64,000 bases of DNA from Streptomyces sp. NBC_00568 (GTDB taxonomy: Bacteria > Actinomycetota > Actinomycetes > Streptomycetales > Streptomycetaceae): the NCBI RefSeq assembly GCF_026341855.1, contig NZ_JAPENW010000001.1, positions 6,377,001 through 6,441,000 on the forward strand, in the 5' to 3' direction. Shown here piece after piece: positions 17,956-25,848 of the stretch (position 1 is its first letter; each line of letters opens with the position of its first letter). A model generated the notes under the pieces. That model worked only from the letters and a program-made list of their open reading frames with translations. It searched no databases and was not told where the DNA came from. The translations under genes were made by a program, and so were the position numbers.

Positions 17956-19643
17956 CAGGTCGCTCCCCCGTCGGGGGAGGACGGTCCGACGGAGTCACCG
18001 ACCCCACCGGAATCGGCCCCACCGGAATCGGCCCCACCGGAATCGACCGAACCGGACTCACCGGCGCCGGTGTCGCCGGTTCCCGGGGTGGTGGGGCCGA
18101 CGGGACCGGTGGTGGTCTGGCCGGTCGCGGTCTGGCCGGTGGTGGTGGCGCCGGCGTCGGTTCGGCCCGCGGTGGTCGTGCCGGCGTCGGTTTCGCCCGC
18201 GGTGGTCGCACCAGTGGCGCCGGTGCCTGCGCCGGTCCCACCTGTGGCGCCGGCGCCCGCACTGGTTTCGCCCGCGCTTGTTGCGCCCGTGCTTGCGGCG
18301 CCCGTGCTGGTTTCGCCTGCGGTGGCCCCTGTGTTCGTTGCGCCTGTGCTGGTCTCGCCCGCGGTGGCACCTGTCGTGGTTCCGCCCGCGCTGGTTTCGC
18401 CCGCGCTCGTCTCGCCCGCGGTGGCCCCTGTGTTTGTTGCGCCCGTGCCGCTCTCGCCCGCGGTGGCCCCTGTCGTGGCCCCCGTGGTGGTTTCACCCGG
18501 TCCCGTGCTGGACCCGTCCGGGCTCGATGTCGGCCCACCGGTGTCCTTGGGCGTGTCCGGGGCCTCGACGTGGTCCGTGTCGGAGACGACGAACAGCGTC
18601 ACGGGCTCGCCCCACTCCAGGGTGCTGCCCTCGACCGGCCGGGAGGAGGTGACCCGGACGTCGTCCCGGGGCAGGGAACCGCCGTCATAGGCCAGGGCCA
18701 GTCCCGCGTTCGCCAGCCGGGCGCTCGCCTCGGCGAACGTCAGGCCCGTCACCTGCGGCACGGTCTTCTGAGCGTGCGGGTCGAAGGGTGTGTCGTCCGC
18801 GCCCGCCGTGCCGAGCGGGCGCGTGATCCCCCGGTCGGGGTTCTCGACGTCCACGAGTCGGAGCCGGTCGATCCGCGCCTTCCCCGGTGGCGGCTCGACG
18901 ACGACGATCCCGTCCGGACGATATCCGGACCATTTCCTGTTTCCGCCCTTGAACTGCACCGAGGCCTTTTCGATGTTCGCCTCGGACGGACGCAGTGGGT
19001 TGCCGCAGGAGCACTTCACCGCGGGAAGCCCCTGACGGTCGACCAGAATGGCGATTCCGGTCTGGAGCAGGGCGTCGAAGGGGACGGCCTTGCCGTGTTT
19101 GTACTCGTGATTCGTCACGAGGGTGTCGTGACGCAGCACAACGGGTGTGAGTCGATCGACATATCCGGGGATCTCGGCCGGCCCGATATTCAGCACGCGG
19201 GCCCATTCCCGCGCCTTGGCAGAGTTCTTGGGGGCGGTGAGGAATTTCTTGAGCTTCCCGACGGCGCAGGTGCCGGGCCGCGCCGAGCCGCCGAAGTCGG
19301 GGGCGGGCCCACCCGATCCGTCCGGCCGGGGTGTGCCGCCGTTCCCGCCCTGCCCACCGGAGTCCTGGTGGCCGCCGGGTGCACCTCCGTACAACCCTGG
19401 ACTGTTGCTGGCCTGCACCCCGCCGATCGGCCGGGCCCGCTGTGTGCCGGTGGTGTCCTTGCCGAGTGCGCCGTCCTCCTCGAAGAAGGGATGGGCCTGG
19501 GAAACCCCGGCGGCCACGGCACGTATGGCGAACAATTGATCGGATTTACTGCATCCGCTGATTACCAGTACGGAAACCAGCAGTAAAGCCATCCTGCCCG
19601 CCGCCGATAACCCGGACCTTCGCATGGACGCGTGAAATGTCAT
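17955..19643 (-). CDS. PASTA-domain lipoprotein with TTA codons
   Basis: Secreted lipoprotein of 562 residues. The signal peptide ends in a lipobox, LVISGC, with Cys31 as the lipid anchor. Residues about 125-280 form a conserved domain with a CSCGNPL motif that I recall as DUF6777 (not checked). A single PASTA domain follows (about 293-353, KTVPQVTGLTFAEASARL). The C-terminal 190 residues are a low-complexity Thr/Gly/Ala/Ser tail built from GATAGETSTGATNT-like units, probably glycosylated or wall-spanning. Leu12 and Leu20 use TTA, the only two TTA codons I found in the window's genes. It lies upstream of, and overlaps, the kinase gene. Confidence 0.85.
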   Translation of the reverse strand: MTFHASMRRSGLSAAGRMALLLVSVLVISGCSKSDQLFAIRAVAAGVSQAHPFFEEDGALGKDTTGTQRARPIGGVQASNSPGLYGGAPGGHQDSGGQGGNGGTPRPDGSGGPAPDFGGSARPGTCAVGKLKKFLTAPKNSAKAREWARVLNIGPAEIPGYVDRLTPVVLRHDTLVTNHEYKHGKAVPFDALLQTGIAILVDRQGLPAVKCSCGNPLRPSEANIEKASVQFKGGNRKWSGYRPDGIVVVEPPPGKARIDRLRLVDVENPDRGITRPLGTAGADDTPFDPHAQKTVPQVTGLTFAEASARLANAGLALAYDGGSLPRDDVRVTSSRPVEGSTLEWGEPVTLFVVSDTDHVEAPDTPKDTGGPTSSPDGSSTGPGETTTGATTGATAGESGTGATNTGATAGETSAGETSAGGTTTGATAGETSTGATNTGATAGETSTGAASTGATSAGETSAGAGATGGTGAGTGATGATTAGETDAGTTTAGRTDAGATTTGQTATGQTTTGPVGPTTPGTGDTGAGESGSVDSGGADSGGADSGGVGDSVGPSSPDGGAT

Positions 19644-19763
19644 GACCGCTCCCCCTCGCGGTTTCCCCCCTGGACCCCGCGATCCGGAGACCGGGCACGG
19701 AGCTTCGTCTCCATGCTACTGAAGGGAAATGCCTTTCACGCAAGCGCGAATGACGCGGTTGAA

Positions 19764-20717
19764 TCAGTTGCCGCGTGCGTTGAGGGAGGCCAGATAGGCG
19801 TTGTATGCCTCGAGTTCCTTGTCGCCGTCGCGGTCCGCGGCCCGGTCCTCGCGCTTGGCCTGCCGCTGCTCCGAGCCGTACCACTGGAAGAGCAGCGCGA
19901 GCAGGACGAGGACGGAGGGGATCTCGCTGAACGCCCAGGCGATGCCGCCCGCGGCGGTCTGGTCGGCGAGCGCGTCGATGCCGAGGGAGGCCGACGGATT
20001 CTTGTACGCCTCCACCATCGGCTCCGAGGCCATCATCAGCGCGATGCCGAAGAACGCGTGGAACGGCATGCCCGCGAACAGCTCCAGCATCCGCATCAGG
20101 TAGCCCGGGCGGTGCGGGCCCGGGTCCACGCCCATGATCGGCCAGAAGAACACCAGCCCGACGGCGAGGAAGTGGCACATCATCACGATGTGGCCCGCGG
20201 TGGAGCCCATCAGGAAGTCGAAGATGGGGGAGAAATACAGCGCGTACAGGCTCGCGATGAACATCGGGATGGTGAACGCGGGGTGCGTGACGATCCGCAT
20301 GTACCGGCTGTGCAGGAACATCAGCAGCAGCTCACGCGGCCCCTTGTTGCCCCGCTTCGCCGCGACGGGCAGCGCGCGCAGCGCCAGCGTGATCGGCGCC
20401 CCGAGCAGGATCAGGATCGGCGACAGCATGCTGATCACCATGTGCTGCACCATGTGCACGCTGAACATGACCATGCCGTAGTCGTTCAGCCGGGTGCACA
20501 TGACGAGCATCACGGTCAGCACGCCGATGACGAAGGAGGCCGTACGGCCCCACGACCACGCGTCGCCGCGCCGTGCGAGTCGCACGACACCCCAGCCGTA
20601 CAGCCCGAGCCCGAGCAGGCACGCGACGAGAAAGAACGGGTCCGCGGACCACACGAGCCCCCGCCCCAGCGTGAACGGCGGCAGATCCATGGTCATGCCG
20701 TGCCCGCTGTGATCCAT
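19764..20717 (-). CDS. ctaG: CtaG-type cytochrome c oxidase assembly membrane protein
   Basis: Polytopic membrane protein of 317 residues of the caa3-type CtaG family (PF09678), linked to copper insertion or assembly of haem-copper oxidase. It has a His/Met-rich N-terminus (MDHSGHGMTMD), about seven to eight helices, and conserved in-membrane His/Met residues in MVMFSVHMVQHMVISML, MMCHFLAVG and MPFHAFFGIALM that could bind copper. ATG start at 20717. No oxidase genes lie nearby. Confidence 0.88.
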   Translation of the reverse strand: MDHSGHGMTMDLPPFTLGRGLVWSADPFFLVACLLGLGLYGWGVVRLARRGDAWSWGRTASFVIGVLTVMLVMCTRLNDYGMVMFSVHMVQHMVISMLSPILILLGAPITLALRALPVAAKRGNKGPRELLLMFLHSRYMRIVTHPAFTIPMFIASLYALYFSPIFDFLMGSTAGHIVMMCHFLAVGLVFFWPIMGVDPGPHRPGYLMRMLELFAGMPFHAFFGIALMMASEPMVEAYKNPSASLGIDALADQTAAGGIAWAFSEIPSVLVLLALLFQWYGSEQRQAKREDRAADRDGDKELEAYNAYLASLNARGN

Positions 20718-20735
20718 CCGCCGGCTCCTGTTTCT

Positions 20736-20776
20736 GGGGGTACCTCCCAGGCCCTTTTAAGGCACTGGGGGAGGTT
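20736..20776. repeat. Imperfect palindrome upstream of ctaG
   Basis: The bases around the central cccttttaagg form an imperfect inverted repeat with flanking ctccca and tgggggag arms. It resembles the small dispersed palindromes seen between Streptomyces genes. It may act as a terminator for pfkA transcripts or as a processing site. Confidence 0.35.
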
Positions 20777-20802
20777 GTGTGCTGTCTGTCCGCACCAGAG
20801 TA

Positions 20803-20840
20803 GAACCGCCCCCGGCCGCTGCTGCGACCGGGGGCGGTTC
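20803..20840 (-). terminator. Terminator of pfkA
   Basis: Perfect 13-bp stem (arms 20803-20815 and 20828-20840) with a 12-base loop, 14 bp beyond the pfkA stop. GC-rich without a long U tract, as is common for Streptomyces terminators. Confidence 0.75.
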
Positions 20841-20854
20841 GGGCTGTCTGCGTC

Positions 20855-21880
20855 TCAGAGCACGCACTCCGCCTCGGCGTACCGCTCGTCGGGAACCGTC
20901 TTCAGGGTCTCGACCGCCTCCGCGAGCGACACCATCACGATGTCGGTCCCGCGCAGTGCGGTCATCTTCCCGAACTCGCCCCGGTGCACGGCCTCCACGG
21001 CGTGCCACCCGAACCGGGTCGCGAGCACACGGTCGTACGCCGTCGGCGTTCCGCCGCGCTGCACGTGCCCGAGGATGACCGGCCGGGCCTCCTTGCCGAG
21101 TCGCTCCTCCAGCTCGATGGAGAGCTGCCGGGCGATGCCCGCGAAGCGCTCGTGGCCGTAGATGTCCTTGCCGCCCTCGTCGTACTCCATCGAGCCCTCG
21201 CGGGGCTTCGCGCCCTCGGCGGCGACCACGATGGCGAACCGCTTGCCCGCCTCGAAGCGCTCGCCGACCCGCGCGGCCAGCTCCTCGATGTCGAAGGGGC
21301 GCTCCGGTACGACGATGGCGTGGGCGCCCGCGGCCATGCCGGAGTGCAGCGCGATCCAGCCGGTGTGGCGGCCCATGACCTCCACGATCAGCACGCGCTG
21401 GTGGGACTCGGCGGTGGTCTTCAGCCGGTCGAGGGCCTCGGTGGCGACACCGACCGCCGTGTCGAAGCCGAAGGTGACGTCCGTGACCGCGATGTCGTTG
21501 TCGATGGTCTTCGGCACGCCGACGATCGGCAGGCCGCCGTCCGACAGCAGACGGGCCGCCTTCAGCGTGCCCTCTCCGCCGATCGGGATGATCGCGTCGA
21601 GCCCGAGGTCCGCGACGTGGCCCTTGGCCCGCTCCACGCCGTCACGCAGATGCGCGGGCTGGACCCGGGACGAGCCGAGCATGGTGCCGCCGCGAGCCAG
21701 GATTCCGCTCACCGCGTCGAGGTCGAGCTTGAGGTAGTCGCACTCCAGGAGACCCTTCCAGCCGTCCCGGAAGCCGATGACCTCGTCGCCGTGGTCGACG
21801 ACGGCGCGGTGTACGACCGACCGGATGACGGCGTTCAGGCCGGGGCAGTCGCCGCCGGACGTGAGGACACCAATGCGCAT
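20855..21880 (-). CDS. pfkA: ATP-dependent 6-phosphofructokinase
   Basis: Glycolytic enzyme phosphorylating fructose-6-phosphate, 341 residues. The N-terminus is MRIGVLTSGGDCPGLNAVIRS. The phosphate-donor motif is IGGEGTLKAA (Gly at the position that is Asp in PPi enzymes), the catalytic loop is PKTIDNDI, and the substrate site is EVMGRHTGW. The Lys in PKTIDND, where E. coli PFK has Gly, together with the Gly in GGEGT is the known actinobacterial ATP-dependent combination. ATG at 21880 with AGAAGG upstream; longer frames lack family sequence. It is separated from gatD by a repeat-bearing gap. Confidence 0.95.
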   Translation of the reverse strand: MRIGVLTSGGDCPGLNAVIRSVVHRAVVDHGDEVIGFRDGWKGLLECDYLKLDLDAVSGILARGGTMLGSSRVQPAHLRDGVERAKGHVADLGLDAIIPIGGEGTLKAARLLSDGGLPIVGVPKTIDNDIAVTDVTFGFDTAVGVATEALDRLKTTAESHQRVLIVEVMGRHTGWIALHSGMAAGAHAIVVPERPFDIEELAARVGERFEAGKRFAIVVAAEGAKPREGSMEYDEGGKDIYGHERFAGIARQLSIELEERLGKEARPVILGHVQRGGTPTAYDRVLATRFGWHAVEAVHRGEFGKMTALRGTDIVMVSLAEAVETLKTVPDERYAEAECVL

Positions 21881-22074
21881 AGCCCGAAATACCTTCTCAA
21901 CGTGGGCCGGGGACCGGACCACGTTGTCCGGCGAGGATCCCCGCCACCCTACCGGCGGGAGGGGGCCCGGCCGTACCGTGCGTCCGCCTGCTGGACGCAC
22001 CCGCTCACCTGTGCGGATGTGCTGTCAGACGGGCTCCGGAACGGGCTGCGCGGAGCCGTCCTCGAGCGGAAACG

Positions 22075-22143
22075 GTCCTCCCGGGAAACGCGAAGAGGTC
22101 CTCCGGGGAAACGCGAGGAGATCCTCCCGGGAAACGCGAAGAG
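22075..22143. repeat. Three 23-bp tandem repeats between pfkA and gatD
   Basis: Three adjacent 23-bp units (22075-22097, 22098-22120, 22121-22143) share the core cctccSgggaaacgcgaRgag and differ at only a few positions. A decayed partial copy precedes them. They lie in a 315-bp non-coding stretch (21881-22195) between the start of pfkA and the stop of gatD and abut the hairpin at 22141. No coding frame is convincing here. Confidence 0.85.
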
Positions 22144-22173
22144 GAACCGTTCCTCCTTGAGGAACGGTTCCTC
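22141..22173 (-). terminator. Hairpin terminator after murT-gatD
   Basis: Perfect 14-bp stem (arms 22141-22154 and 22160-22173) with a 5-base loop, 22 bp past the gatD stop. Each arm is itself nearly palindromic (ggaaccgttcc), so alternative cruciform pairing is possible. Confidence 0.75.
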
Positions 22174-22195
22174 CGGCCCGCCGGGCGGGCAGGTG

Positions 22196-22924
22196 CTACG
22201 CGGGCTGCTGGGCGGACGCGATGCGCTCGGTGCGCAGCGCTTCGTACCAGCGGTCGTCGATCGGCGGCAGAGCGTTGACGTCGAGGGCCAGCTTCAGCAG
22301 CAGGTCCGCGATCTGCGGATTGCGGGCGAGGACAGGCCCGTGCATGTACGTACCGAACACGGTGTCGTTGTACGCGCCCTCGGTGCCGTCCCCCGTGCCG
22401 TTGCCCTTGCCGAGCCGCACGTTCGCGAACGGGCGGGCGGTGGGCCCGAGGTGGGTCACGCCCTGGTGGTTCTCGAAGCCGGTCAGCTGGGGCAGGCCGA
22501 GCCGCGGGTCGATGTCCGCGAGGACGTCGCCGACGCACCGCTCGCCCTCGCCACGCGTGGAGACCACGTCGAGCAGGCCGAGGCCCGGCTCGCGCTGGCC
22601 GAGGTCGTTGATGAACTCGTGCCCGAGGATCTGGTAGCCGGCGCAGACGGAGAAGACGATCGCGCCGTTGCCGACCGCGCGGTGCAGACCGCCGTCGCGG
22701 CGCAGCCGCTCCGCGGCGAGCCGCTGCGGCCGGTCCTCGCCGCCCCCGATGAGGTAGATGTCGCCGGAGGTGGGGATCGGCTGGTCGCTGCGCACGTCCA
22801 CGCGGGCCACGTCGAGGCCGCGCTGACGGGCCCGGCGTTCCACGACGAGGGCGTTGCCCTGGTCGCCGTAGGTGCTCAGCAGGTCCGGATAGATCCACAC
22901 CAGACGCAGGCTGTTGTCACTCAT
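22196..22924 (-). CDS. gatD: Lipid II isoglutaminyl synthase, glutaminase subunit GatD
   Basis: Class I glutamine amidotransferase-like subunit, 242 residues. It supplies ammonia to MurT for amidation of the alpha-carboxyl of D-Glu in the peptidoglycan stem. Nucleophile Cys94 lies in VFSVCAGYQILGHEF and His195 in GTYMHGPVLARNP; the two residues match the Cys-His pair known in Staphylococcus GatD. Start is ATG at 22924, where GGAGG precedes MSDNSLRLVWIYPDLL; the longer form adds 11 unrelated residues. It lies 19 bp after murT on the same strand, so the two subunits are coexpressed. Confidence 0.93.
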   Translation of the reverse strand: MSDNSLRLVWIYPDLLSTYGDQGNALVVERRARQRGLDVARVDVRSDQPIPTSGDIYLIGGGEDRPQRLAAERLRRDGGLHRAVGNGAIVFSVCAGYQILGHEFINDLGQREPGLGLLDVVSTRGEGERCVGDVLADIDPRLGLPQLTGFENHQGVTHLGPTARPFANVRLGKGNGTGDGTEGAYNDTVFGTYMHGPVLARNPQIADLLLKLALDVNALPPIDDRWYEALRTERIASAQQPA

Positions 22925-22943
22925 TCTCTTCGTCCTCCGTGGC

Positions 22944-24182
22944 TCAGTTGCCGACACGACGCCTCAAGTCCTGGAATGCGGTGTAGTTCGCGATGACCTC
23001 GATGCGTCCGGGCGGTGCGAGCTGCACGGCCTGGTCGAGGTTCTCGCAGACCTGGAACTGCTGGTTGGCGACTTCGAGGCGCACGGCGAGGTCCAGCTTG
23101 CGGTCGCCGAGAACGAAGATCGGGTGCCCGGTCAGGCGGGTGTAGTCGACGTCCCACAGCCAGGAGGTGTCGGTGCCGTCGGCGCCGCGCGCGTTCACCG
23201 ACAGGATGACCGGGGTCGGCGGCGGGTCGATCAGGGAGAAGGTCTCCAGCCAGCCCGCGGGGTTCTTGGCGAGCAGCAGACGCAGGTCGCGCTGCATGAA
23301 CTGCACCACGTCGTAGCGTCCGGCCACCGCCTGCACCTGGTACATGCGCTCCAGGGCGACCTGCGGCGGCACCCCGAACACGGCGGCCACGGCGGCCGAC
23401 GAGGCGGCGTTCGCCTTGTTGGCGCGGCCCGGCAGCTGGAGGTGGATCGGCCAGGCGGAACCGTGCGGGTCGAGGACGTGGTCCCCGGCCAGGGCCCAGG
23501 TCGGCGTCGGACGGCGGAAGCCGCAGTCGCCGCAGAACCAGTCGTCGCCGGGGCGCTGCATCACACCGCCGCAGGACGGGCAGGACCAGGCGTCGTCCTT
23601 CCACATCTGACCGGCCGCCACCCACATGACGTTCGGCGAGGAGGACGCGGCCCAGACCACCAACGGGTCGTCCGCGTTGGCGACCACGACGGCCTTGGAA
23701 CCGGCCAGCCCCTCACGCCAGTGCTCGGCCATCATCCGCGTCTCGGCGGCCCGGTCGAGCTGGTCGCGGGAGAGGTTCAGCAGCGCGATGCACTTCGGGT
23801 CGGTGTCACGTGCGACACCGGCGAGGTACTTCTCGTCGACCTCGATGACCGCGAACTTGGCGTCCGACCCCCCGGCGAGTGCCGACGTGATGCCCGCGGG
23901 CATGTTGGCGCCGAGCGCGTTGGACACGACCGGGCCCGCTGCGCGCAGCGCCTCCGCGATCAGCCGGGTCGTCGTGGTCTTGCCGTTGGTCGCCGACACC
24001 AGGATCACGTCCAGGTGCGTGGCGAGCCTCGCCAGCAGGTCGGGGTCGAGCTTGAGCGCCACCCGGCCGCCGATCACCGATCCGCTGCCGCGTCCGGCGG
24101 CTCGCGAGACGGCTGCCGCCGCCTTGCCCGCCGTCACGGCCAGCTTGGCCCGCGGCGACAGCGGGTCCGAGTTGCCTGACAT
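22944..24182 (-). CDS. murT: Lipid II isoglutaminyl synthase, Mur-ligase subunit MurT
   Basis: Mur-ligase-like ATPase of 412 residues acting with GatD on lipid II at the inner membrane face. The P-loop SATNGKTTTT is at about 63-72. A four-Cys zinc ribbon (CPSC at 201-204, CGDC at 217-220) is inserted in the central domain, a MurT hallmark. The C-terminal DUF1727-like part has DYTRLTGHPIFVLGDRKLD, with the Asp proposed to complete the GatD active site. ATG at 24182 after AAGGAGG. It is divergent from def; the 155-bp gap should hold both promoters. Confidence 0.94.
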   Translation of the reverse strand: MSGNSDPLSPRAKLAVTAGKAAAAVSRAAGRGSGSVIGGRVALKLDPDLLARLATHLDVILVSATNGKTTTTRLIAEALRAAGPVVSNALGANMPAGITSALAGGSDAKFAVIEVDEKYLAGVARDTDPKCIALLNLSRDQLDRAAETRMMAEHWREGLAGSKAVVVANADDPLVVWAASSSPNVMWVAAGQMWKDDAWSCPSCGGVMQRPGDDWFCGDCGFRRPTPTWALAGDHVLDPHGSAWPIHLQLPGRANKANAASSAAVAAVFGVPPQVALERMYQVQAVAGRYDVVQFMQRDLRLLLAKNPAGWLETFSLIDPPPTPVILSVNARGADGTDTSWLWDVDYTRLTGHPIFVLGDRKLDLAVRLEVANQQFQVCENLDQAVQLAPPGRIEVIANYTAFQDLRRRVGN

Positions 24183-24337
24183 CGTTTCTCGATCCTCCTT
24201 GCGGTACGCGCCGCGCCCCTGCCCCCGGCACCATGTGGGCCTCAGCCTATCGAGATCCACTCACGTGCCCGAATCGCGGCACCACCTCGGTGCCCGCGCG
24301 ACATGCGCGCGCTTCCCAGGACCGTACCCTTGCCGCC

Positions 24338-24877
24338 ATGCGACACGGTTCCATCCCGGGCACCCACGGGCGCGTCCGGCCCCTCACCCTGCTCGGCGAC
24401 CCCGTCCTGCGTACGGCCTGCGAGGACGTCACCGACTTCGGCCCTCAACTCGCCGAGCTCGTCGAGGACATGTTCGCGACGATGTACGCGGCCGAGGGCG
24501 TCGGCCTCGCCGCGAACCAGGTCGGCGTCGGACTCAGGGTCTTCGTGTACGACTGCCCGGACGACGACGATGTCCGCCATGTCGGACATGTGGTGAACCC
24601 ACGTCTTGTCGAGGCGGACGGAGTGGTCCTGCGCGGACCGGAAGGCTGTCTCTCGCTGCCCGGCCTCGAGGCCGGCACCGAGCGGTACGACCACGCGGTC
24701 GTCGAGGGCCGCACGGTCACCGGTGAGCCGGTGACCGTGCACGGCACCGGCTGGTTCGCCCGGTGCCTCCAGCACGAGTGCGATCACCTCGACGGCGGGG
24801 TGTACGCGGACCGCCTCGCCGGGTGGCGCCGGCGGCGGCTGCTGCGCCAGGTGGCACGGGCTTCCTGGAGCGGCTGA
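24338..24877 (+). CDS. def: Peptide deformylase
   Basis: Metalloenzyme removing the formyl group from N-terminal Met of new proteins, 179 residues. All three motifs are present: EGVGLAANQ (53-61), EGCLSLP (102-108) with the Cys metal ligand, and QHECDH (145-150) with both His ligands and the catalytic Glu. The start is ATG at 24338, since upstream in-frame starts add unrelated sequence. It is probably one of several def genes in the genome, as is usual for Streptomyces. Confidence 0.95.
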   Translation: MRHGSIPGTHGRVRPLTLLGDPVLRTACEDVTDFGPQLAELVEDMFATMYAAEGVGLAANQVGVGLRVFVYDCPDDDDVRHVGHVVNPRLVEADGVVLRGPEGCLSLPGLEAGTERYDHAVVEGRTVTGEPVTVHGTGWFARCLQHECDHLDGGVYADRLAGWRRRRLLRQVARASWSG

Positions 24878-24935
24878 GAACAGTCTTGCGCGGTGGGCCG
24901 CGTCCGGCCCGCGGCGGTCCTGTTCCGTGGGCCGT

Positions 24936-24957
24936 GCACCGCCCCCTCGGGCGGTGC
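24936..24957. terminator. Terminator between def and tetR
   Basis: Perfect 9-bp stem gcaccgccc / gggcggtgc with a 4-base loop in the 157-bp gap between two convergent genes. Confidence 0.65.
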
Positions 24958-25034
24958 GACGCGCCCTCCGCGGCGCTTCGGCCGCGCGGGCACGCACCGG
25001 CCGCGGACTGACGGGGCGTCCGCCTGAGCCCGGG

Positions 25035-25679
25035 TCAGAATCCCGGTCCGCCGACGCGGTCGCCCGCCGCCGCGAGGCGACCCCACAGCAGGTCGGCCAG
25101 GCTTCGCACCAACTCGGCTCGTGTGCAGGGCCGTTCGCCGAGCCACCAGTCCCCGGCGGCGTGCATCATGCCGACGATCCCGTGGCCCCAGACCCGCGCC
25201 AACTGCTGGCTGCCCGGACCGAGATCCACCCGCTCCTCGATGACCTCGGCCAGTTCCTCGCCCATGCGGCGCAGCACCGGCGCGGAGTACTTGCCCACGT
25301 CGAAGCCGGGGTCGCCCGGCTGGCCGCCCTCCGCCGGATGCATCAGGAACCGGTAGACCTGCGGGCGGGCCTCGATGGCGGCCAAATACGTATCGAGCGT
25401 CGCCTCGACGCGCTCACGCCGCTCGGCCGGGGCGTCCAGTGCCGCCCGCAGCGCTCCGAGGAGTGCGTCGGTGTGCCGCTTGGCGAGTGCGGCGTAGAGC
25501 CCGCCCTTGTCGCCGAAGTGGCGGTACAGAATCGGCTTCGTGATGCCCGCCTCGGCGGCGATGGCGTTCATGGAGGCCCCGGGGCCGTCGCGGAGCACCA
25601 CTCTGTCGGCGGCTTCCAGCAGCTCGCGCCGGCGGCGGTCGGCGGACCTCTGCTGATCGGTCCGCTGTGTGGTGTCCAT
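25035..25679 (-). CDS. TetR-family regulator, divergent from an acyl-CoA dehydrogenase
   Basis: TetR-type repressor of 214 residues. The N-terminal helix-turn-helix runs through ELLEAADRVVLRDGPGASMNAIAAEAGITKPILYRHFGDKGGLY. The C-terminal ligand domain ends with WWLGERPCTRAELVRSLADLLW. It faces the acyl-CoA dehydrogenase at 25849 across 169 bp that contain a clear inverted repeat. I infer that it represses that gene and itself and responds to an acyl-CoA or fatty acid. Confidence 0.9.
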   Translation of the reverse strand: MDTTQRTDQQRSADRRRRELLEAADRVVLRDGPGASMNAIAAEAGITKPILYRHFGDKGGLYAALAKRHTDALLGALRAALDAPAERRERVEATLDTYLAAIEARPQVYRFLMHPAEGGQPGDPGFDVGKYSAPVLRRMGEELAEVIEERVDLGPGSQQLARVWGHGIVGMMHAAGDWWLGERPCTRAELVRSLADLLWGRLAAAGDRVGGPGF

Positions 25680-25775
25680 GTGCTCTCCCCACCCGTGGTG
25701 ATTCGGTGACGCCTGCGCAAACTAACACTGATCGCCGTATGGGTATCGAACGGGCTGCCGAGCGGAGCTCGGGAG

Positions 25776-25830
25776 TTGACTTTTTCTACTAGCCGGTAAC
25801 AGACTCCAGTTACCGCAAGTAACAGTTTAG
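25776..25830. promoter_or_regulatory. TetR operator and promoter between tetR and the dehydrogenase
   Basis: A TTGACT box (25776-25781) is followed by the perfect inverted repeat GGTAAC-N8-GTTACC (25795-25814) and a third half-site AGTAAC just downstream. The repeat overlaps where RNA polymerase would sit for the rightward gene. The stretch is AT-rich compared with its surroundings. Confidence 0.7.
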
Positions 25831-25848
25831 TGCAGCGCTGGAGGGGAC

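Noticed and set aside
20984..22996. Plus-strand frame of 670 codons across pfkA and gatD
   Set aside because: It is antisense to conserved genes and crosses their repeat-bearing gap. No motif.
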